Of a stretch of 64,000 bases of DNA, positions 61,006 through 64,000 are shown piece after piece. The DNA comes from Ramlibacter sp. (GTDB taxonomy: Bacteria; Pseudomonadota; Gammaproteobacteria; Burkholderiales; Burkholderiaceae_C). The position numbers were made by a program, and so were the translations under genes. Under the pieces are notes generated by a model. The model saw only the letters and a program-made list of their open reading frames with translations. It was not told where the DNA came from and ran no database searches. The number at the start of each line of letters is the position of its first letter. The stretch's first letter is position 1. The DNA lies in the NCBI GenBank assembly GCA_019635435.1, contig JAHBZM010000001.1:2046001-2110000 (forward strand). Direction: 5' to 3'.

Positions 61006-62124
61006 TCAGGGGGTGGCGGGGCTGCCGGCCGGCCTGCGCTTGAGCCACAGGTACAGCCCGCTGCCCAGCACCACGATGGTGGCCAGGTCCAGCAGGGCCC
61101 AGAGGACCTTCATGGGCAGGCCGCCGTAGTCGCCAAAGTGCAGCGGCTGCGAGACCCGCAGCGCCGTGAGGTACCAGGGCCATGGCGGCGCGGCGGTCAC
61201 TTGTGCGGTGCGCGCATCCACCAGCACGGGCTGCAGCAGACGGGAGGTCAGCGGCGTGTTGCCGCGCAGGTAGAAGGTGGTGTGGTGCGGGCTGGAAAAG
61301 GCCGTGCCCGGGAAGGCGATGAACGAGAGCTTCATGCCCGGGGCGTGGGCCAGCGCGGCTTCCAGCGAGCGCTGGACCGAGCCGCGCTGCGCCAGTGGCA
61401 GCACGGGCTCGTCCTTGTAGGGCGCCAGCAGCGTGCTGAGCTGGCCGTCCTGCCAGTGCCTGATCAGCAGGTCGGCCCAGGTGTTGATCATGCCGGTGGC
61501 GCCCACCACCAGTGCCCAGACCAGCGTGACGATGCCCAGCAGGTTGTGCAGGTCCAGCCACTTGACGCGCGCGGAGCGTTCGCGCCGCACCTCGCCAAAG
61601 TCCAGCTTGCGCATGAAGGGCGCGTACAGCACCACGCCCGAGACAATGGCCACGAGCAGCAGCAGGCCCATCAGCCCCAGGAACAGCTTGCCCGGCAGGC
61701 CCGCGAACAGGTCCACATGCAGCCTGAGCATGACCCACATGAAGCCTTCGTCCAGCCGCGGGCTGGGCAGCGCCTGCGCGGTCCGCGCGTCCACCACCAC
61801 CTGGCGGAAGTTGGCGGTGGGCGCCGGCGTGGGCGTGAGCGTGACGAACCACAGGTCGGTGCTGTCTTCGGCCTGCGAGGAGAACTGCACCACGCGGTCG
61901 GGGTAGCGGGCGCGGGCCACGTCGAGCACGCGGTCCAGGCTGGCATGCGGCGTGTTGGCCGCCACGGGCGGCGCCTCAACCTCGGTGCCCAGCAAGTGCC
62001 CGATCTCGTGGTGAAAGATCAGGGGCAGGCCGGTCAGGCATAGCAGCAGCATGAACGCGGTGCAGACCAGGCTGGACCATTGGTGCGTCCAGCGCCAGGC
62101 CCGGATGGCGCGGGCTGTCAGCAT
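61006..62124 (-). CDS. PepSY-associated transmembrane protein (iron-uptake associated)
   Basis: Encodes 372 residues with four membrane helices and two periplasmic PepSY-like regions. The first helix follows RAWRWTHQWSSLVCTAFMLL, and another precedes KWLDLHNLLGIVTLVWALVV, with His residues that could bind heme. Such proteins are found with siderophore receptors and are thought to reduce ferric siderophores at the inner membrane (FpvG/FoxB-like). It follows the receptor gene at 62132 by 7 bp in the same operon. Confidence 0.87.
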   Translation of the reverse strand: MLTARAIRAWRWTHQWSSLVCTAFMLLLCLTGLPLIFHHEIGHLLGTEVEAPPVAANTPHASLDRVLDVARARYPDRVVQFSSQAEDSTDLWFVTLTPTPAPTANFRQVVVDARTAQALPSPRLDEGFMWVMLRLHVDLFAGLPGKLFLGLMGLLLLVAIVSGVVLYAPFMRKLDFGEVRRERSARVKWLDLHNLLGIVTLVWALVVGATGMINTWADLLIRHWQDGQLSTLLAPYKDEPVLPLAQRGSVQRSLEAALAHAPGMKLSFIAFPGTAFSSPHHTTFYLRGNTPLTSRLLQPVLVDARTAQVTAAPPWPWYLTALRVSQPLHFGDYGGLPMKVLWALLDLATIVVLGSGLYLWLKRRPAGSPATP

Positions 62125-62131
62125 GGCGGCC

Positions 62132-64000
62132 TCAGAAATCCACCGAGGCGCTCAGCGTGAACGTGCGCGGCGCGCCCACCACCAGGTAGCCCGAACCCGG
62201 GTAGCCGCCCACCGAGGACCAGTAGCTCCTGTTGGCCACGTTGTCCACGCGGGCGCGCAGCGTGACCAGCCTGCCGGCCATCTCGGTCAGGTAGCGCGCG
62301 CCCAGGTCCAGACGCGTCCACCCCGGCACCTCCAGGGTGTTGGCGGCGTCGGCGTAACTGGCGCCCGTGTGCACCAGCCGCGCGTCCAGTGCCAGGCCGC
62401 GCACCGCGCGCAGTTCCCATTCAGCACCCAGGGTCGCCTGCATTTTTGGCACGCCGATCACGCGCTTGCCGTCGGTGGCGGCGGCGCCGGTGGACTGCTG
62501 CCGTGCGTTCAGCCAGGTGACGCCGCCCAGCAGACGCAGGCCGCGCGTGGCTTCGCCGTGGACGTTGAGTTCCACGCCGCTGTGGCGGTCCTGGCCGCCG
62601 GCCGTGAAGACGTTGGCCGCATTCAGGAAGGCGCGCGGGCGTGTGGTGGAGAACAGCGCGACGCTGCCGCCGATGCGCCCGCCGTCGTACTTGATGCCGA
62701 TTTCCTTTTGCCTGGATACATGGGGCGCGAGCGACTCGCCGCGGTTGCTGGCGGCGGCCGGGGCCATGTCGCCCTTGCTCAGGCCTTCGATGGCGTTGGC
62801 ATAGACCGACAGCTGCTGGCTGGCCTTGTAGACCAGGCCCAGCGCCGGACTGGTGCGGCTCTGGCTGTACTCGGCCAGCGGGGCGCTGGTGCCATAGGCA
62901 TAGTCATTCACTTCGAGCTTCTGGCGGCGCAGGCCCAGCGTGAGCAGCACACGGTCGTCGGCCAGGGACAGCGTGTCGCCAATGGCCAGGCTGGTGAGTC
63001 GGGTGCGCCCGGTCAGGTTGGGCGCGGCCAGGTCGCCGCCCGAGAAGCCGCCGCCGCTGAAGGCGGGCCGCGGCGTGAACACCGGCCGGTAGAGGTGGGT
63101 GGCCTGGGTGTTGAAGAAGTCCCATTGGTAGGCGTTGTCCCTTTCGGCCTTGAACCACGAGGCCGCGGCCACCCATTCGTGGCCCACGCTGCCGGTGCGC
63201 AGCTTGCCGCGCAGGCCCAGTTCGCCGGTGCTGACGCGGTCCTTGCGGGCGTTGTCAAAGCGCGAGGTGGTGCCGTTGCCGGCGTTGTCGGCCAGCGCGA
63301 AATTGGCCAGCGAGTTGGCCTCTTCGCCGCGGCGCATGCCGTAGGCGGCCCAGGCGGTGGTGCCGGGGCTGATGTCCCATTCGCCGCGCAGGGTGCCGAA
63401 CACATCCCGTTCATTGGAGAACGACCAGGGCTGGGCGAAATTGCCGGCGGCATCCGGCGCGGCCGGAATGGCCGTGACGCCGGCGCCCGGCGTGACATTG
63501 GTGCGGGTGCGGGCCAGGCGGTTGTCCTGCCAGCCGATGTCGCCCGACAGGCGCACGCTGCGGCTGCGCCAGTCCAGGCCCACGGCGGCGAGGCCGAGCT
63601 TTGCTGTCTCGTCGTTGACGCCGGTGCCACCGTCACGCACGGCGGCATTCACGCGGATGCCGGCGGCGCCGTCGGGCCCGAAGCGGCGCGCCACGTCGGC
63701 GGCCAGATTCACCTGTGAGCCGCTGCCCGCGCCCAGCGTGACGCGGCTGAGCGGCTCGTTGGGCGCGCGCTTGGGCAGCAGGTTGATCGCGCCGCCAATG
63801 CCACCGCCGCCGGGGTTGGCGCCGGTGAGAAAGGCCGAGGCGCCGCGCAGCACCTCCACGCGCTCGAACAGCTCGGTGGCGATGTACTGGCGCGGCAGCA
63901 GGCTGTACAAGCCGTTGTAGGCCACGTCGTCCGAGCCCAGGATGAAGCCGCGGATGAAATACGACTCCTGGAAGTTGCCAAAGCCGCGCGCCACGCGCAC
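62132..64000 (-). CDS. TonB-dependent siderophore receptor, 5' end cut by the window
   Basis: At least 622 residues; the N-terminal signal and part of the plug lie beyond 64000. The visible plug has FIRGFILGSDDVAYNGLYSL, FERVEVLRGASAFLTGANPG and GGIGGAINLLPKRA. The barrel ends VVGAPRTFTLSASVDF with the terminal Phe. The pattern resembles hydroxamate/FoxA-like or coprogen receptors, and the cotranscribed PepSY protein agrees. The ligand cannot be fixed. Confidence 0.92.
   Translation of the reverse strand: MRVARGFGNFQESYFIRGFILGSDDVAYNGLYSLLPRQYIATELFERVEVLRGASAFLTGANPGGGGIGGAINLLPKRAPNEPLSRVTLGAGSGSQVNLAADVARRFGPDGAAGIRVNAAVRDGGTGVNDETAKLGLAAVGLDWRSRSVRLSGDIGWQDNRLARTRTNVTPGAGVTAIPAAPDAAGNFAQPWSFSNERDVFGTLRGEWDISPGTTAWAAYGMRRGEEANSLANFALADNAGNGTTSRFDNARKDRVSTGELGLRGKLRTGSVGHEWVAAASWFKAERDNAYQWDFFNTQATHLYRPVFTPRPAFSGGGFSGGDLAAPNLTGRTRLTSLAIGDTLSLADDRVLLTLGLRRQKLEVNDYAYGTSAPLAEYSQSRTSPALGLVYKASQQLSVYANAIEGLSKGDMAPAAASNRGESLAPHVSRQKEIGIKYDGGRIGGSVALFSTTRPRAFLNAANVFTAGGQDRHSGVELNVHGEATRGLRLLGGVTWLNARQQSTGAAATDGKRVIGVPKMQATLGAEWELRAVRGLALDARLVHTGASYADAANTLEVPGWTRLDLGARYLTEMAGRLVTLRARVDNVANRSYWSSVGGYPGSGYLVVGAPRTFTLSASVDF

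Overview
The window looks like a chromosomal segment of a high-GC betaproteobacterium of the order Burkholderiales, most likely family Comamonadaceae (Acidovorax, Polaromonas, Rhodoferax or Variovorax relatives). The signs are the surE-pcm-nlpD-rpoS-rlmD block, EarP next to an EF-P with Arg32, a phasin with PhaR-like sites, hup - tRNA-Val - ppiD, and a dispersed 58-bp repeat of a kind I recall from that family. Most of it is housekeeping DNA. No prophage, insertion sequence or CRISPR array was seen.

Layout. 1-1503: a winged-helix regulator and a nucleotidyltransferase that overlap, behind a perfect palindrome reaching the first base of the start codon (toxin-antitoxin-like). 1544-7132 (minus): a secreted alpha/beta hydrolase, rpoD and dnaG. 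7233-13359: acyl-CoA synthetase, gamma-glutamyltransferase, LysR regulator, a secreted protein and a short-chain dehydrogenase. 13396-16336: a two-component system and an ECF sigma factor. 16364-18369: ferric-iron binding protein diverging from a patatin lipoprotein. 18554-21384: phasin diverging from a coupled HDAC-like / thioesterase / nitroreductase operon. 21449-29851: Cys-repeat protein, CsbD, NhaD antiporter, hydroxyacid dehydrogenase, RmuC, MFS, LOG-like protein, a GYF-like membrane protein and an HODM-type protein. 29939-36633: efp-earP, uvrC, a lipoprotein, pgsA, an EamA transporter and a LysR regulator. 36709-41535: dehalogenase-like hydrolase, tartrate dehydrogenase, HU, tRNA-Val, ppiD, tRNA-His. 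41574-48970: quinone oxidoreductase, then surE-pcm-nlpD-rpoS-rlmD, a Bax-inhibitor-type protein and a GlcG/HbpS-like protein.

The right end (49065-64000) is largely an iron/heme uptake region, almost all on the minus strand: hemP, exbD-exbB-tonB, bfd, a siderophore receptor with piuC and an FMN-dependent hydroxyacid oxidase, a ferredoxin-NADP reductase, a PepSY protein and a second receptor cut by the window edge. Fur-box-like sites lie at 17439, 49273, 55699 and 59999. A separate operon here (49376-53305) joins a DUF422 membrane protein, a DUF2236 oxygenase-like protein and a 7TM protein with a degenerate GGDEF domain.

The strongest unexplained structure is a dispersed element in eight copies with fixed geometry: GCT-N11-AGC (one end variant), exactly 20 nt, then GGACT or GGGCT. 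Five copies lie inside open genes (dnaG, the HODM gene, earP, pcm, rlmD), one forms the rpoD terminator and two lie at other gene boundaries. dnaG also carries a second, unrelated short repeat.
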